Assembly (NCBI RefSeq): GCF_030373445.1
Contig: NZ_JAUCYU010000008.1
Coordinates: forward strand, 175,315-239,314
Direction: 5' to 3'
DNA from: Roseovarius sp.
GTDB taxonomy: Bacteria > Pseudomonadota > Alphaproteobacteria > Rhodobacterales > Rhodobacteraceae
DNA: 64,000 bases
This document shows, one piece after another, positions 1 to 9,196 of the stretch; the first letter of the stretch is position 1, and each line of letters opens with the position of its first letter. The position numbers and the translations under genes were made by a program. The notes under the pieces are model-generated. The model was not told the DNA's origin. It worked only from the letters and a program-made list of their open reading frames with translations, and did not search any database.

Positions 1-818
1 GCCTCCGGCGCCGTCAATATCGCGAACTCCAGCGCCCGGTCACACCCGTGCGGGCACGCCTCCCGTTCCGCCCCCAGCAACGCGGGCAGCCCCTTCACCA
101 TCGCCCGCCCCTTGTCGGCATTGCCCTGCAACGTCGCGATGATCGCGGTGATATCCACCTCGCCGTGATGCGGGTGCCAGCTGTCGTAATCCGTCACCAT
201 CGCCACCGAGGCATAACAAAGCTCCGCCTCCCGCGCCAACTTGGCTTCCGGCATGTTGGTCATCCCGATCACGTCACACCCCCACACCTCGCGGTACATC
301 TTCGATTCCGCCAGCGTCGAGAACTGCGGCCCCTCCATCGCCAGGTACGTCCCGCCCCGATGCACCGTGATCCCCGCGGCCCTTGCGGCACTCTCGCACG
401 CCTCGCCCAGCCGCGGACAGGTCGGATGCGCCAGGCTCACATGCCCGACGCAGCCCGTCCCGAAGAAACTCTTGTCCCGCGCGATCGTCCGGTCGATGAA
501 CTGGTCGACGATCACGAAATCCCCCGGCGCCATCTCCTCGCGGAACGACCCGCAGGCGGAAACGGAAATCACATCCGTCACCCCCAGCCTTTTCAGCGCG
601 TCGATATTGGCCCGATACGGCACCGTGCTGGGCGAATGCACATGCCCCCGTCCGTGCCGCGGCAGGAACGCCATCTTCACGCCGCCCAGCGTGCCACAAA
701 GAACCTGGTCCGACGGCGCGCCCCACGGGCTCTCGACGCTCACCCACTCGGCACCGTCCAGCCCGTCGATCTGGTACAGCCCCGATCCGCCGATCACCCC
801 GATCATCGTCTCCGTCAT
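1..818 (-). CDS. mtnP: S-methyl-5'-thioadenosine phosphorylase (3' end outside window)
   Basis: Phosphorolyses 5'-methylthioadenosine to adenine and 5-methylthioribose-1-phosphate in methionine and purine salvage, in the cytoplasm. The start is ATG at 818, with an AGGGAG ribosome site just upstream on the reverse strand. The protein opens MTETMIGVIGGSGLY and carries PRHGRGH (residues 53-59, phosphate contact), MEGPQFST (161-168, purine site), MTNMPEA (186-192) and DYDSWH (210-215), all typical of the PNP/MTAP family. The 272 codons in the window are nearly the whole protein, since the family is about 290 residues; the C-terminus lies beyond base 1. The upstream neighbour is divergent. MTNMPEA-type residues favour MTAP over inosine/guanosine phosphorylase. 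Confidence 0.93.
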   Translation of the reverse strand, partial: MTETMIGVIGGSGLYQIDGLDGAEWVSVESPWGAPSDQVLCGTLGGVKMAFLPRHGRGHVHSPSTVPYRANIDALKRLGVTDVISVSACGSFREEMAPGDFVIVDQFIDRTIARDKSFFGTGCVGHVSLAHPTCPRLGEACESAARAAGITVHRGGTYLAMEGPQFSTLAESKMYREVWGCDVIGMTNMPEAKLAREAELCYASVAMVTDYDSWHPHHGEVDITAIIATLQGNADKGRAMVKGLPALLGAEREACPHGCDRALEFAILTAPE

Positions 819-995
819 CACGTTCTCCCTGCCTGCGTTTCCAGCACTTTGCCCCGCGCCGCCCCGAATGGAAAGCCGCCCCGGTGTATCCATGCAGCCA
901 CCACAAGGCACCTTTCCCGCGAAGGGGGTGGCGAAAAATGCTGCGCTGCAGTATCACGCGCGGAACGCGACAAAAATCTCAGAGAGAACCGCCCC

Positions 996-2636
996 GTGAC
1001 ACGCGACCTCAAGGCCGCCGTAGCCAGCCGTCTTGCCATCCCCCACCTGCGCCCCGATCCGCGGGAACCGCTCACCCCCGCCCGCCTCCGGATCGAGCTC
1101 CTGTCGGGGCTCACCGTTGCGCTGGCGCTGGTTCCCGAGGCGGTGGCCTTCGCCTTCGTCGCGGGCGTGCACCCGCTCGTGGGCCTCTACGCGGCCTTCC
1201 TCGTCGGGCTCATCACGGCGCTGATCGGCGGCCGCCCCGGCATGATCTCGGGCGCCACCGGCGCGCTGGCCGTGGTCATGGTCTCGCTCGTGGCCCAGCA
1301 CAGTGTCGAATACCTCTTCGCCACGGTTGTCCTGATGGGTCTCCTGCAAATCACTGCCGGCGTGCTGCGCTGGGGCAAGTTCATCCGCCTCGTGCCGCAC
1401 CCGGTGATGCTGGGCTTCGTCAACGGGCTCGCCATCGTGATCTTCCTCGCCCAGCTTGGCCAGTTCAAGGTGCCCGGCACCATGGTGCAAACCGATCACG
1501 GCATGTCGGGCGGCCAATGGCTGTCGGGCATGCCGCTCTACACCATGCTCGGCCTCGTCGCACTGACCATGGCGCTGATCTGGGTCATGCCCCGCATCAC
1601 GAGGCTGATCCCCGCGCCGCTCGCCGGCATCGCCATCGTCGCGGGGCTCGTCATCGCCCTCGGCCTCGACGTTCCCCGCGTGGGCGATCTTGCCTCGATC
1701 CAGGGCGGGCTGCCCTCGCTGCATATCCCGATGGTGCCGCTCACCCTCGAGACGCTGGAAATCATCCTGCCCTACGCGGTGATCCTCGCCGCCATCGGCC
1801 TCATCGAAAGCCTGCTCACCCTCAACCTCGTTGGCGAGATGACCGGCAAGCGCGGCGGCGCCAGCCAGGAATGCGTGGCCCAGGGGATCGCCAACACCGT
1901 CACCGGCTTCTTCGGCGGCATGGGCGGCTGCGCCATGATCGGCCAGTCGATGATCAACGTGAAATCCGGCGGCCGCACCCGCATCGCCGCCACCGCGGCG
2001 GCGCTCTTCCTGCTGGTCTTCATCCTTTTCGCCGCACCGCTGATCGAACAGATTCCGCTCGCGGCGCTCGTCGGCGTGATGTTCATGGTGGTGATCGGCA
2101 CCTTCGCGTGGAACTCGCTGACGATCCTGCGCAAGGTTCCCCTGACCGATGCGCTGGTCATCGTGCTCGTCACCATCGTCACGGTGCAATACGACCTCGC
2201 CATCGCGGTGGTCGTGGGTGTCATCGTCTCGGCGCTGGCCTACGCGTGGAACAACGCCACCCGCATTCACGCCCATACCCGCGACTCGGTCACCGAAACC
2301 GGCGCCAAGGTCTATGAAATCCAGGGGCCGCTGTTCTTCGGCTCGGCCGCGGGCTTCGCCGAGCTCTTCGACATCGAGAATGACCCCGACGCGGTCATCG
2401 CCGATTTCGCGCGCAGCCGCGTCGTCGATCAATCGGCCCTGCAGGCCATCGAAGCCATCGCGGCGAAATACGAGGCCGCGGGCAAGCGCATCAAGCTCCG
2501 CCATCTCAGCCCGGATTGCCACCGCCTTCTGAAGAAGGCCGGCCACCTCGTCGTCGACAGCGACGACGACCCGGATTACCAGCTTGCCGTCGATTACGGC
2601 GTGCGCACCGGCGTGCTTGGCGGGGCCGAGGGCTAG
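996..2636 (+). CDS. SulP family anion transporter with C-terminal STAS domain
   Basis: Inner-membrane SLC26/SulP-type carrier; substrates in this family include sulfate, bicarbonate and dicarboxylates, and nothing here decides which. The frame is open far upstream, but the GTG at 996 follows AGAGAGAA at good spacing and the SulP domain begins about 30 residues later, so I take GTG as the start (546 aa). The hallmark region is LVPEAVAFAFVAGVHPLVGL followed by GGRPGMISGATGALAVV. About ten to twelve hydrophobic segments fill residues 35-410. A STAS domain follows at about 439-535 (VYEIQGPLFFGSA, then VVDQSALQAIEAI). It is divergent from mtnP, and its stop lies one base from the stop of the convergent small gene. 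Confidence 0.9.
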   Translation: MTRDLKAAVASRLAIPHLRPDPREPLTPARLRIELLSGLTVALALVPEAVAFAFVAGVHPLVGLYAAFLVGLITALIGGRPGMISGATGALAVVMVSLVAQHSVEYLFATVVLMGLLQITAGVLRWGKFIRLVPHPVMLGFVNGLAIVIFLAQLGQFKVPGTMVQTDHGMSGGQWLSGMPLYTMLGLVALTMALIWVMPRITRLIPAPLAGIAIVAGLVIALGLDVPRVGDLASIQGGLPSLHIPMVPLTLETLEIILPYAVILAAIGLIESLLTLNLVGEMTGKRGGASQECVAQGIANTVTGFFGGMGGCAMIGQSMINVKSGGRTRIAATAAALFLLVFILFAAPLIEQIPLAALVGVMFMVVIGTFAWNSLTILRKVPLTDALVIVLVTIVTVQYDLAIAVVVGVIVSALAYAWNNATRIHAHTRDSVTETGAKVYEIQGPLFFGSAAGFAELFDIENDPDAVIADFARSRVVDQSALQAIEAIAAKYEAAGKRIKLRHLSPDCHRLLKKAGHLVVDSDDDPDYQLAVDYGVRTGVLGGAEG

Positions 2637-2637
2637 C

Positions 2638-2826
2638 TCAGGCCGGCGCGCCCAGCGCGCAAAGGTCGCTGCCCTGCACCAACGAGGTGACAACGCGCCC
2701 CTCGTCGGTGTCGCGGATGCCATAACCATAGCCGCGCAGGCGATGCTGCCATTCGCGGTCCGACACGGCCAGCGCGCGCTCGCGCATCACAAGGTCGCGG
2801 ATCTTGTTCGGGTTCATCGGTTCCAT
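2638..2826 (-). CDS. Small conserved hypothetical protein (62 aa)
   Basis: I do not recognise a named family. The ATG at 2826 follows AAGGAAA on the reverse strand; the reading frame continues upstream but without a better start. The product is a charged soluble protein, MEPMNPNKIRDLVMRERAL at the N-terminus, then an Arg-rich middle (REWQHRLRGYGYGIRDTDEG) and a short C-terminus with one Cys. No membrane segment or signal is present. Codon use matches the neighbours and the frame is intact, which supports a real gene. It converges on the SulP gene with one base between stop codons. Confidence 0.65.
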   Translation of the reverse strand: MEPMNPNKIRDLVMRERALAVSDREWQHRLRGYGYGIRDTDEGRVVTSLVQGSDLCALGAPA

Positions 2827-2946
2827 ATCTGTTTCCTTCCCTCGGACAGTAATGTTCCTGGAACCGGGATAATTTCGCCTTGTGGCAACAATCGTGCCGA
2901 ATTGGGGCAAGGCGCGGGTATCTTCGCGGCGGCGTCAGCCGTGACG

Positions 2947-3825
2947 TCAGCTCAGGAACCTCGCACAGGTCGCCTCGAAATCGTCGAACATCGGCGCCCG
3001 CCCGAACCCCTCGGGAAAAGCGCCGTTCCGCTCCATCCCGGCGATCCGGTCACAGGCCTCGGCAATCCGCCCGCAAAGCCGGCCCATCTCCGGTTCCGCC
3101 TGCGCCTCGGCCGCCCGCCGCGCCGCCGCGGCGCACCGGCGGGTCAGGGCCATGTCCGCGTCGAACGCCGCCTCTGGTGTCTCTGCCATGCCCACCCCCG
3201 GAACCTCCCCGGGCACGACGCCCTGCCCGTCCGTCAGCCCGGCCCGCACGATCGCCGTGGCATACAGCATCGCCGCCCCGCTCAGCCGCCAGGCGTTGTC
3301 GGCCCCGGCCCCGTCGGCCTCCGCGCGCGACAGGAAGGCATGCAACATGGCCTGTTCCACCAGCGCGGTCAGCAGCGCCAGCACCCCTTCCAGCTCCGGC
3401 GCCGTCTCGACATCCGGGCCCGGCGCGCCAGCCTCCGCAAGCCGCGCCTCCAGCCATGCCCGGTAATCCGCTCTCGGCGCCGCGGCCCGCGCAATGCAGT
3501 CCCGCGCCGCGTCATCCTCTGCCCGCGCGGCCCCCAGCACCGCCGCCATGGCCTCCTCCATCTCCCATTCCGCCCGCAGCACCGACGGCATGTCCCGCCC
3601 CGGCCGGACCAGATGCGCCGGAAGCCGCACGGGAACGCCCCGCTCGACCAGCAGCGCGGCAATGTCCATCGCGTTGGCGAAATCCACCTCGTCGATGGCG
3701 GTCACCCGCGCCAGGTGCCCCTCGTCCCGCAACGCCCTCAGAACCAGCATGTGCAGGAACTGCTGATGCACCGCCGTGAGCTCCACGCGCAACAGCGCCG
3801 CCAGGTGTCGCTCGGTCTCCGTCAT
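2947..3825 (-). CDS. Ferritin-like helical protein, function unknown
   Basis: A mostly alpha-helical protein of 292 aa starting at ATG 3825 after GGGAAGGGAC. Residues 1-110 look like a ferritin-like fold: a first helix with VELTAVHQQFLHMLVLRAL, a second with DEVDFANAMDIAALLVERG, the loop position where bacterioferritin-type proteins have a Gly-Pro turn (GVPVRL), then a third helix with EWEMEEAMAAVLGA. Some of the usual Glu/His metal ligands are kept and others are not clear, so metal binding is unproven. The second half (110-292) is Ala-rich and helical with no motif I know. It lies 34 bp downstream of the glutamine-amidotransferase gene on the same strand and is probably the last gene of that operon. 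Confidence 0.7.
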   Translation of the reverse strand: MTETERHLAALLRVELTAVHQQFLHMLVLRALRDEGHLARVTAIDEVDFANAMDIAALLVERGVPVRLPAHLVRPGRDMPSVLRAEWEMEEAMAAVLGAARAEDDAARDCIARAAAPRADYRAWLEARLAEAGAPGPDVETAPELEGVLALLTALVEQAMLHAFLSRAEADGAGADNAWRLSGAAMLYATAIVRAGLTDGQGVVPGEVPGVGMAETPEAAFDADMALTRRCAAAARRAAEAQAEPEMGRLCGRIAEACDRIAGMERNGAFPEGFGRAPMFDDFEATCARFLS

Positions 3826-3859
3826 GTCCCTTCCCTGCCGCGCACCTGCAGACCCCGCC

Positions 3860-4570
3860 TCACATAACGTCATCGATCCGCTGCAACTGCGCCTCGCGCT
3901 CGCGCCGTGCGGTCGCCGCCGCCACCAGCGCCCGGAACAGCCGCCGTTGCCGCCTTGCATAGAACAAATGCTCCGGATGCCACTGCACCCCCAGCGCGAA
4001 CGGGTCGCGCACCCGCTCCACCGCCTGGATCATGCCGCCCGGATCGCGCGCCGCCACCCGCATCCCCCGGCCCAGTTCGTCCACCGCCTGGCTGTGCAGC
4101 GCATTGACCCGCATCGCGTGCTCGCCGGCAATCGACGCCAGCCGCGTGTGCCGCTCCACCTGCACCGTCTTGCGCGGCAATACGGTCCAGTGCTTGCGGC
4201 TCTCCTGGTAGATCTCGTAGGCATCCTGGTGCAGCGTCCCGCCCAGCGCGACGTTCAGCATCTGGCTCCCCCGGCAGATGCCCAGGACCGGCTTCTTCGC
4301 CTCGAAACACGCCTCGACGATCCCGCGCTCCATCGCGTCCCGCTCGGGGTCGAGCCGCGCCGAGGTCACGATCTGCCCGCCATAAAGGTCGGGCGATATG
4401 TCGTCCCCACCGCCGATGATCACCCCGTCCACCGACGGCACGTCGACCTCTCCCGCCTCGTCCCAGCGCACCGACTTGCCCCCGGCGATCCAGACGTTCA
4501 GCGCCACCAGCGGGAAAATCCGCCAGCCCGACCGGCGCGAGGTGGTGACCGCGATCACCGGCCGGCTCAT
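3860..4570 (-). CDS. Class I glutamine amidotransferase / gamma-glutamyl-GABA hydrolase family (peptidase C26)
   Basis: 236 aa. Predicted to hydrolyse a gamma-glutamyl amide or release ammonia from glutamine. The catalytic nucleophile is the Cys of GICRGSQMLNVALGG (residues about 97-111). The catalytic His-Glu pair is in GVQWHPEH near residue 205. The N-terminal DGVIIGGGDDISP segment is the usual C26 oxyanion-side loop. The ATG at 4570 overlaps the TGA of the upstream amidoligase gene (ATGA), so the two are translationally coupled. That coupling suggests this enzyme supplies ammonia to, or trims the product of, the ligase rather than acting in putrescine catabolism, where PuuD homologues act; no other puu gene is here. 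Confidence 0.85.
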   Translation of the reverse strand: MSRPVIAVTTSRRSGWRIFPLVALNVWIAGGKSVRWDEAGEVDVPSVDGVIIGGGDDISPDLYGGQIVTSARLDPERDAMERGIVEACFEAKKPVLGICRGSQMLNVALGGTLHQDAYEIYQESRKHWTVLPRKTVQVERHTRLASIAGEHAMRVNALHSQAVDELGRGMRVAARDPGGMIQAVERVRDPFALGVQWHPEHLFYARRQRRLFRALVAAATARREREAQLQRIDDVM

Positions 4571-5547
4571 GCCGGGCCCCCGCCCGCATCCGCCAGCCCC
4601 CGCTGTGTCAGCACGGCGCCGCACCGTTCGGCCCAGAACGCCCTTGGCAGCGGCACGCCCGCATGGGCCGCGTCCCATCCCTGCGACAGCTCCGCCAGCG
4701 CATCGGCATTGGCCGCCACCCGCTCCACCGTCCGCCAGCGCCGCCATTCCCGGTCCAGCGACCAGCCGGGCTCGTCGATCCGGCAATCCGGCAGACGGAA
4801 GTGGAAGGTCGGCCGCGCCGAGGTGGCACTGGTCAGAACCGACTCGATGCGCGCCGCGTCGATCCACGCGAAGACCGGCAGCATGTCCAGCCCGAAATTC
4901 CGCGACGGCGCCTCCTGCACATAGGCATCCATCACGTGCCCGAGCCGCGCCCCGCGCCCCAGCGCGATCAGCCGCCGCACCAGCCGCCGCGGATAGGGCG
5001 CCGCAAAGGGCAGCACCCGGCGCATCTGGTCGATCGGGTTGGCGGTCCGCAACCAGTCTTCGATCAGCGCATAGGCCAAGAGCGGCGGCACGATCGCCTC
5101 CGCCCGGTCCGACGCCACCTGCACGTTCAGATGCACCCCGAACCCGAAGAACAGCCCGCCCCCGCTGCCCAGCGCACCGGCCTGCCTCAACGCCTCGCGC
5201 AGATCGTCCAGCGCCATCAGCCCGTCGCGGTCCAGCGGGTCGGTCACGATCTCCACCGGGATCACCTCCCGGCCAAGGCTCAGCGCGGCATCCCTGAGCG
5301 CGGTCTTGTCGGCATGGCGCAGCGCGGTATCGAGATAAACCTTCAGCCCCCCGATCCGGCTGCCCTCGACCTGCCAGATCGCCTCGTCCACCTGCCGCGC
5401 CACCCCACCCAGGTGCCGCGCGCACAACTCGGCACAGCGCGCCTCGTCCAGCCCGCCCAGCTCGATCTCCACACCGGTCAGGCGCGGCCCGCCCTCGGCG
5501 GTGTCCGGCTGCGGCAGGGGCGCAAAGCTGTTCTCGGGCGAAACCAT
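4567..5547 (-). CDS. Amidoligase family protein (glutamine-synthetase/GCS-like fold)
   Basis: 326 aa, ATG at 5547. It resembles the Amidoligase_2-type carboxylate-amine ligases: an N-terminal strand LTGVEIELGGLDE (residues about 23-35) with the acidic metal-site pattern of GCS-like enzymes, a middle VIPVEIVTDPLD, a FFGFGVHLNVQV strand carrying the His/Asn pair, and Arg-rich segments (YPRRLVRRLIALGRG) plausible for phosphate or substrate binding. Such enzymes form an amide or peptide bond with ATP. The gene opens a reverse-strand operon with the glutamine amidotransferase (4-nt overlap) and a ferritin-like gene. The substrate cannot be told from sequence. No transporter or peptide precursor gene is adjacent. 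Confidence 0.75.
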   Translation of the reverse strand: MVSPENSFAPLPQPDTAEGGPRLTGVEIELGGLDEARCAELCARHLGGVARQVDEAIWQVEGSRIGGLKVYLDTALRHADKTALRDAALSLGREVIPVEIVTDPLDRDGLMALDDLREALRQAGALGSGGGLFFGFGVHLNVQVASDRAEAIVPPLLAYALIEDWLRTANPIDQMRRVLPFAAPYPRRLVRRLIALGRGARLGHVMDAYVQEAPSRNFGLDMLPVFAWIDAARIESVLTSATSARPTFHFRLPDCRIDEPGWSLDREWRRWRTVERVAANADALAELSQGWDAAHAGVPLPRAFWAERCGAVLTQRGLADAGGGPA

Positions 5548-5771
5548 ACCGCCAATCTAGGCGCCCCCCCGCCAGAGGCAATCACAATCCGGCCCGTTTT
5601 CCCGGCATTGTCGCGCACCGTGGCCCGATCCTTGGCGCCCGGCCCATCACCCCCGGTTACATTTCCGTGAGCTCGCGACAATCCGGTTCAGGGTCAACGT
5701 GTTAGCTGTTCTAAACCGGCACAGCACCTGCCGATTTCAAACCATCCATTCCACAGATGACCGGAGAGTAT

Positions 5772-6314
5772 ATGACCACCCTCACCGACACCCCCCACCG
5801 CTACGGCCTGATCACCCGCATCCTGCACTGGGGCATGGCCCTGCTCTTCGCGGCCCAGTTCCTCTCCGCCGCCGCCCACTGGGCGCTGCCGCGCGAGAAT
5901 GCCACCCGCGACCTGCTCTGGAGCTACCACTACCCCCTTGGCGCCACGCTCTTCCTGCTGGTGCTGCTGCGCGGGGCGTGGGGGCTCGCCAATTTGCCCC
6001 GCCGGCCCGCCCATACCGGCGACCTCTTCGGCCGGGCGGCGGTGGCGGGCCACGTGGCGATCTACGCGCTGATGGTCATCGTGCCCTTCACCCGCCTCCT
6101 CGCCGCCGCAGGCAGCGATCGCGGCTTTTCCTATTTCGGCTGGCAGATCTTCGCCCCCCGCGAAACGGAAATCGCCTGGATGCAGGCCCCCGCCGAACTG
6201 CACGGCGAAATGGGCTGGGTCCTTGCGCTGCTGATCCTCGGCCATATCGCCATGGCGGTGATCTGGCATCGCCTCATTCGCCGCGACGAGGTACTGCACC
6301 GCATGGCGGGCTGA
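5772..6314 (+). CDS. Cytochrome b561 family protein
   Basis: 180 aa four-helix di-haem b membrane protein that transfers electrons between the quinone pool and a periplasmic acceptor. ATG at 5772 is chosen because GGAGAG lies 5 nt upstream; an in-frame ATG at 5757 has no such site. His residues expected to bind haem are visible in RILHWGMA (helix 1), SYHYPLG (helix 2), GHVAIYAL (helix 3) and HIAMAVIWH (helix 4). No partner gene such as a YceI protein is adjacent. Transcription probably ends at the palindromic hairpin immediately downstream, which is shared with convergent rlmN. Confidence 0.88.
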   Translation: MTTLTDTPHRYGLITRILHWGMALLFAAQFLSAAAHWALPRENATRDLLWSYHYPLGATLFLLVLLRGAWGLANLPRRPAHTGDLFGRAAVAGHVAIYALMVIVPFTRLLAAAGSDRGFSYFGWQIFAPRETEIAWMQAPAELHGEMGWVLALLILGHIAMAVIWHRLIRRDEVLHRMAG

Positions 6315-6349
6315 CCCCGGGCGCCGACGCGCCGTTCTCTGCAAAAAAA

Positions 6350-6379
6350 CGGGGTAGGACATTCGAATGTCCTACCCCG
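6350..6379. terminator. Perfect 30-nt palindrome, bidirectional terminator
   Basis: The 15-nt arm CGGGGTAGGACATTC (6350-6364) is followed directly by its exact reverse complement (6365-6379). An A-run lies just left (6343-6349) and a T-run just right (6383-6387), so either strand gives a GC-rich hairpin followed by U residues. It sits between the convergent cytochrome b561 and rlmN genes and probably ends both transcripts. Confidence 0.85.
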
Positions 6380-6419
6380 GAATTTTTCCAGGATTCCGCC
6401 CGCACCGGGACGGAAACGC

Positions 6420-7601
6420 TCAGCCCATCCCCGCCTCGGCCTCGATGGCCTTGCGCGATTTCCGCTGCCGCTCGGTGGCCGACTTGAGCTGCCCGCAGGC
6501 CGCCATGATGTCCTCGCCCCGGGGCGTCCGGATCGGGCTCGCATACCCCGCCTTGTAGACGATATCGGCGAACCGCTCGATCCGCTCCCAGTCGCTCCGC
6601 TGGTGCGGGGCGCCGGGCCATTCGTTGAACGGGATCAGGTTGATCTTTGCCGGGATGCCCTTGATCAGCTGCACCAGCCGCCTTGCATCCTCGTCGCTGT
6701 CGTTCACGTCCTTCAGCATCACGTACTCGAACGTAATCCGCTCGGAATTCGACGCCTTCGGATAGGCCTTCAGCGCCTCCAGTAGCGTGGCGATGTTCCA
6801 CTTCTTGTTGATCGGCACCAGCTTGTCGCGCACCTCGTCGGTGGTGGCGTGAAAACTGACCGCCAGCATGCAGCCGATCTCTTCGGCCGTCTTGGCAATC
6901 TCCGGCACCACGCCGGAGGTCGACAACGTGATCCGCCGGCGGCTCAGGGAAATCCCCTCGCCATCCATGGCGATCTTCATCGCGTCCCGCACGTTGTCGA
7001 AATTGTAAAGCGGCTCGCCCATCCCCATCAGCACGATATTCGACAGCAGGCGCGGCTTCTCCCCCGCGCCCTCGCCGGGTTTGGGCCACTCGCCCAGGTC
7101 GTCGCGCGCCATCATCACCTGGCCCACGATCTCCCCGGCGGTCAGGTTGCGCACCAGCTTCTGCGTGCCGGTGTGACAGAAGGAACAGGTCAGCGTACAG
7201 CCCACCTGGCTCGAAATGCACAGCGTGCCCCGGTCGGTCTCGGGGATATACACCACCTCGACCTCGTGCCCGCCGGCGATGCGGGCGAGATACTTGCGTG
7301 TCCCGTCCGCGCTGACCTGCTTGCTCACCATCTCCGGGATCTCGATGACGAATTTCTCCGCCAACTGCGCGCGATACGCCTTCGACAGGTTCGTCATCGC
7401 CTCGAAATCGCGCACGCCCCACCAGTAGACCCACTGCCAGATCTGGTTGACCCGCATCTTGGCCTGCTTCTCGGGCGTGCCATTGGCAATCAGCGCCTCC
7501 CGCAGCTTGTCACGGGTCAGCCCGACGATATTCACCGGCCCCTCCGGAAGCTTCCGGGGGATCGTCAGCACATCCTGGGTGATGGGGGCACTATCGGTCA
7601 T
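6420..7601 (-). CDS. rlmN: 23S rRNA (A2503-C2)/tRNA (A37-C2) methyltransferase RlmN
   Basis: 393 aa radical-SAM enzyme that methylates C2 of A2503 in 23S rRNA and A37 in some tRNAs. The [4Fe-4S] cluster Cys are C135, C139 and C142 (CTLTCSFC). The methyl-carrier/resolving Cys pair is represented by the Cys before ISSQVG (residue 128) and the Cys of MAACGQL near the C-terminus. GMGEPLYN and the TLSTSG segment are SAM-binding and core motifs of RlmN. The ATG at 7601 was chosen because the family begins close to the [15 protein letters not shown] segment; the open frame further upstream is low-complexity. Convergent with cytochrome b561. Confidence 0.96.
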   Translation of the reverse strand: MTDSAPITQDVLTIPRKLPEGPVNIVGLTRDKLREALIANGTPEKQAKMRVNQIWQWVYWWGVRDFEAMTNLSKAYRAQLAEKFVIEIPEMVSKQVSADGTRKYLARIAGGHEVEVVYIPETDRGTLCISSQVGCTLTCSFCHTGTQKLVRNLTAGEIVGQVMMARDDLGEWPKPGEGAGEKPRLLSNIVLMGMGEPLYNFDNVRDAMKIAMDGEGISLSRRRITLSTSGVVPEIAKTAEEIGCMLAVSFHATTDEVRDKLVPINKKWNIATLLEALKAYPKASNSERITFEYVMLKDVNDSDEDARRLVQLIKGIPAKINLIPFNEWPGAPHQRSDWERIERFADIVYKAGYASPIRTPRGEDIMAACGQLKSATERQRKSRKAIEAEAGMG

Positions 7602-7671
7602 GGCTCTGGCGGTCCTGTTCTCAGATGCGTGCAGATATACGATCTGCACGCCGATTCCAAAAGTTTTTGCC

Positions 7672-8955
7672 TTACGCGGCCTTGCTCCGGCGGCGCCTGC
7701 GGCGGTTGCGCTTGGGCGCACCGCCGGGGGCGTTGTTGGCGGCAGGGTTGCCACCCCCGCCCCCGCCGCCTCGACGACGGTTCTGCCCGCCACCCCGGCG
7801 CGGTCCGCGCGCACCATTGGCCGGCAGCGGGCTCTCGCCGCTGGCCACCGGCACTTCGATCTTCATCAGCCGCTGGATCTGGTGCAGCAGGTCCGCATCC
7901 TCCGGCGCGCAGAAGGCAATTGCCTCGCCCTCTCGGCCGGCCCGCGCGGTCCGCCCGATCCGGTGCACGTAATTGTCCGGCACCTCCGGCAGGTCGTAGT
8001 TGATGACATAGCCCACGTCGGGAATGTCGATCCCCCGCGCGGCCACGTCCGTCGCCACCAGAACCGTCACCGTGCCCTCGCGGAACGCCTTGATCGCGCG
8101 GTCGCGCTGGCCCTGGCTCTTGTTGCCGTGGATCGAGGCGGCGTTGTACCCGTCACGCACCAGCCCCTTCATCAGCTTCTCGGCACCATGTTTCGTGCGC
8201 GCGAACACCAGCGTCAGCGCGTCGCTGTTCATGGTCAGGATCTCGCGCAGCTTGCCGGGCTTGTCGCCCTTGTCGAGGAAATGCACCGACTGGGTGATCT
8301 TGTCGGCGGCCTTGCCCGGGGGGGCCACCTGCACCTTCACCGGGTTGGTCAGGTAGGCGCCCGACAGCTCCTCCATCTGCTTCGGCATGGTGGCCGAGAA
8401 CAGCATCGTCCGGCGCGGCGTGCCCAGCTTCGGCGCGATCTTCCGCAGCGCATGGATGAACCCCATGTCGAGCATCTGGTCCGCCTCGTCCAGCACCAGC
8501 GATTTCGCCTGGCTCAGGTCGACCGAACCGCGATCCATCAGGTCGATGAGCCGGCCCGGCGTCGCCACCAGGATATCCGTCCCCCGGCCCAGCGCGGCGA
8601 TCTGCTTGTTGATCGACTGGCCGCCCACCACGGTAAAGACCCGCAGCTTGGTGCCCTCGGTCAGCGGGCGCAGATTGTCGGCGATCTGGTTCACCAGCTC
8701 GCGCGTCGGCGCCAGCACCAGCGCCTTCACCGTCTTCGGCAGCGGCTTGCCGGGGTTGGCCAGCAGATGCTCCACCAGCGGCAGGCCGAAGGCCAGCGTC
8801 TTGCCAGTGCCGGTCTGCGCCAGCCCCATGATGTCATGCCCCTCCAGCGCCGGCGGAATCGCCTTGGTCTGGATCGGGGTCGGTTTGTCGATGCCGGCGC
8901 GGGTCAGCGCGGCGATGATGTTCGGCGACAGGCCGAATTCGGAAAAATCTTGCAA
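7672..8955 (-). CDS. DEAD-box RNA helicase, RhlE-like, TTG start
   Basis: 427 aa ATP-dependent RNA helicase. Motifs: Q-motif [10 protein letters not shown], Walker A AQTGTGKT (46-53), [18 protein letters not shown] (about 149-152), SAT, and the C-terminal ARGIDIP and [10 protein letters not shown]. The tail after about residue 385 is a Gly- then Arg-rich basic extension (GGGGGGG, RRRRRR) typical of RNA-contacting tails. The start is TTG at 8955: it follows AAGGAT at about 5 nt and gives LQDFSEFGL, the expected N-terminus; the frame runs on upstream but encodes unrelated low-complexity sequence. Likely roles are ribosome assembly, cold adaptation or mRNA decay. Confidence 0.92.
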   Translation of the reverse strand: MQDFSEFGLSPNIIAALTRAGIDKPTPIQTKAIPPALEGHDIMGLAQTGTGKTLAFGLPLVEHLLANPGKPLPKTVKALVLAPTRELVNQIADNLRPLTEGTKLRVFTVVGGQSINKQIAALGRGTDILVATPGRLIDLMDRGSVDLSQAKSLVLDEADQMLDMGFIHALRKIAPKLGTPRRTMLFSATMPKQMEELSGAYLTNPVKVQVAPPGKAADKITQSVHFLDKGDKPGKLREILTMNSDALTLVFARTKHGAEKLMKGLVRDGYNAASIHGNKSQGQRDRAIKAFREGTVTVLVATDVAARGIDIPDVGYVINYDLPEVPDNYVHRIGRTARAGREGEAIAFCAPEDADLLHQIQRLMKIEVPVASGESPLPANGARGPRRGGGQNRRRGGGGGGGNPAANNAPGGAPKRNRRRRRRSKAA

Positions 8956-9196
8956 AGGGTATCCTTCTTGGGCCGCGTCCCTGCGGCCTTTGCGTCTGGC
9001 CGCATCGCGGCCGTCGAGGGTTTGCGCTGGCCTCGGAACGGGCGGGCGTCTCCCGCGCCATCCGGCCGTTGCGTCAAGAACCCTGCGTGATGGGGACCTA
9101 GAAAGCATGGTGTCGCTGATGGCCCTTTATGGGGCACGGCAAGCTCACGCGGCTGCGCAGCGGACAGCGCCCATATGGGGCCAACCGCCCCGCATG

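Noticed and set aside
48..995. Long N-terminal extension of the SulP reading frame (about 316 codons before GTG 996)
   Set aside because: It overlaps mtnP on the opposite strand over its whole first part, has Pro/Arg/His-rich composition without domain features, and the SulP domain starts properly after GTG 996 with its ribosome site.
818..1114. Small reverse-strand frame ending at the mtnP start codon
   Set aside because: Arg/Gly-rich with no ribosome site or domain; it overlaps the SulP start region.
954..2729. Reverse-strand open frame of 591 codons across the SulP gene
   Set aside because: Antisense of a well-supported membrane transporter; its composition is low-complexity Asp/Glu/His/Arg-rich, the usual shadow of GC-rich coding DNA.
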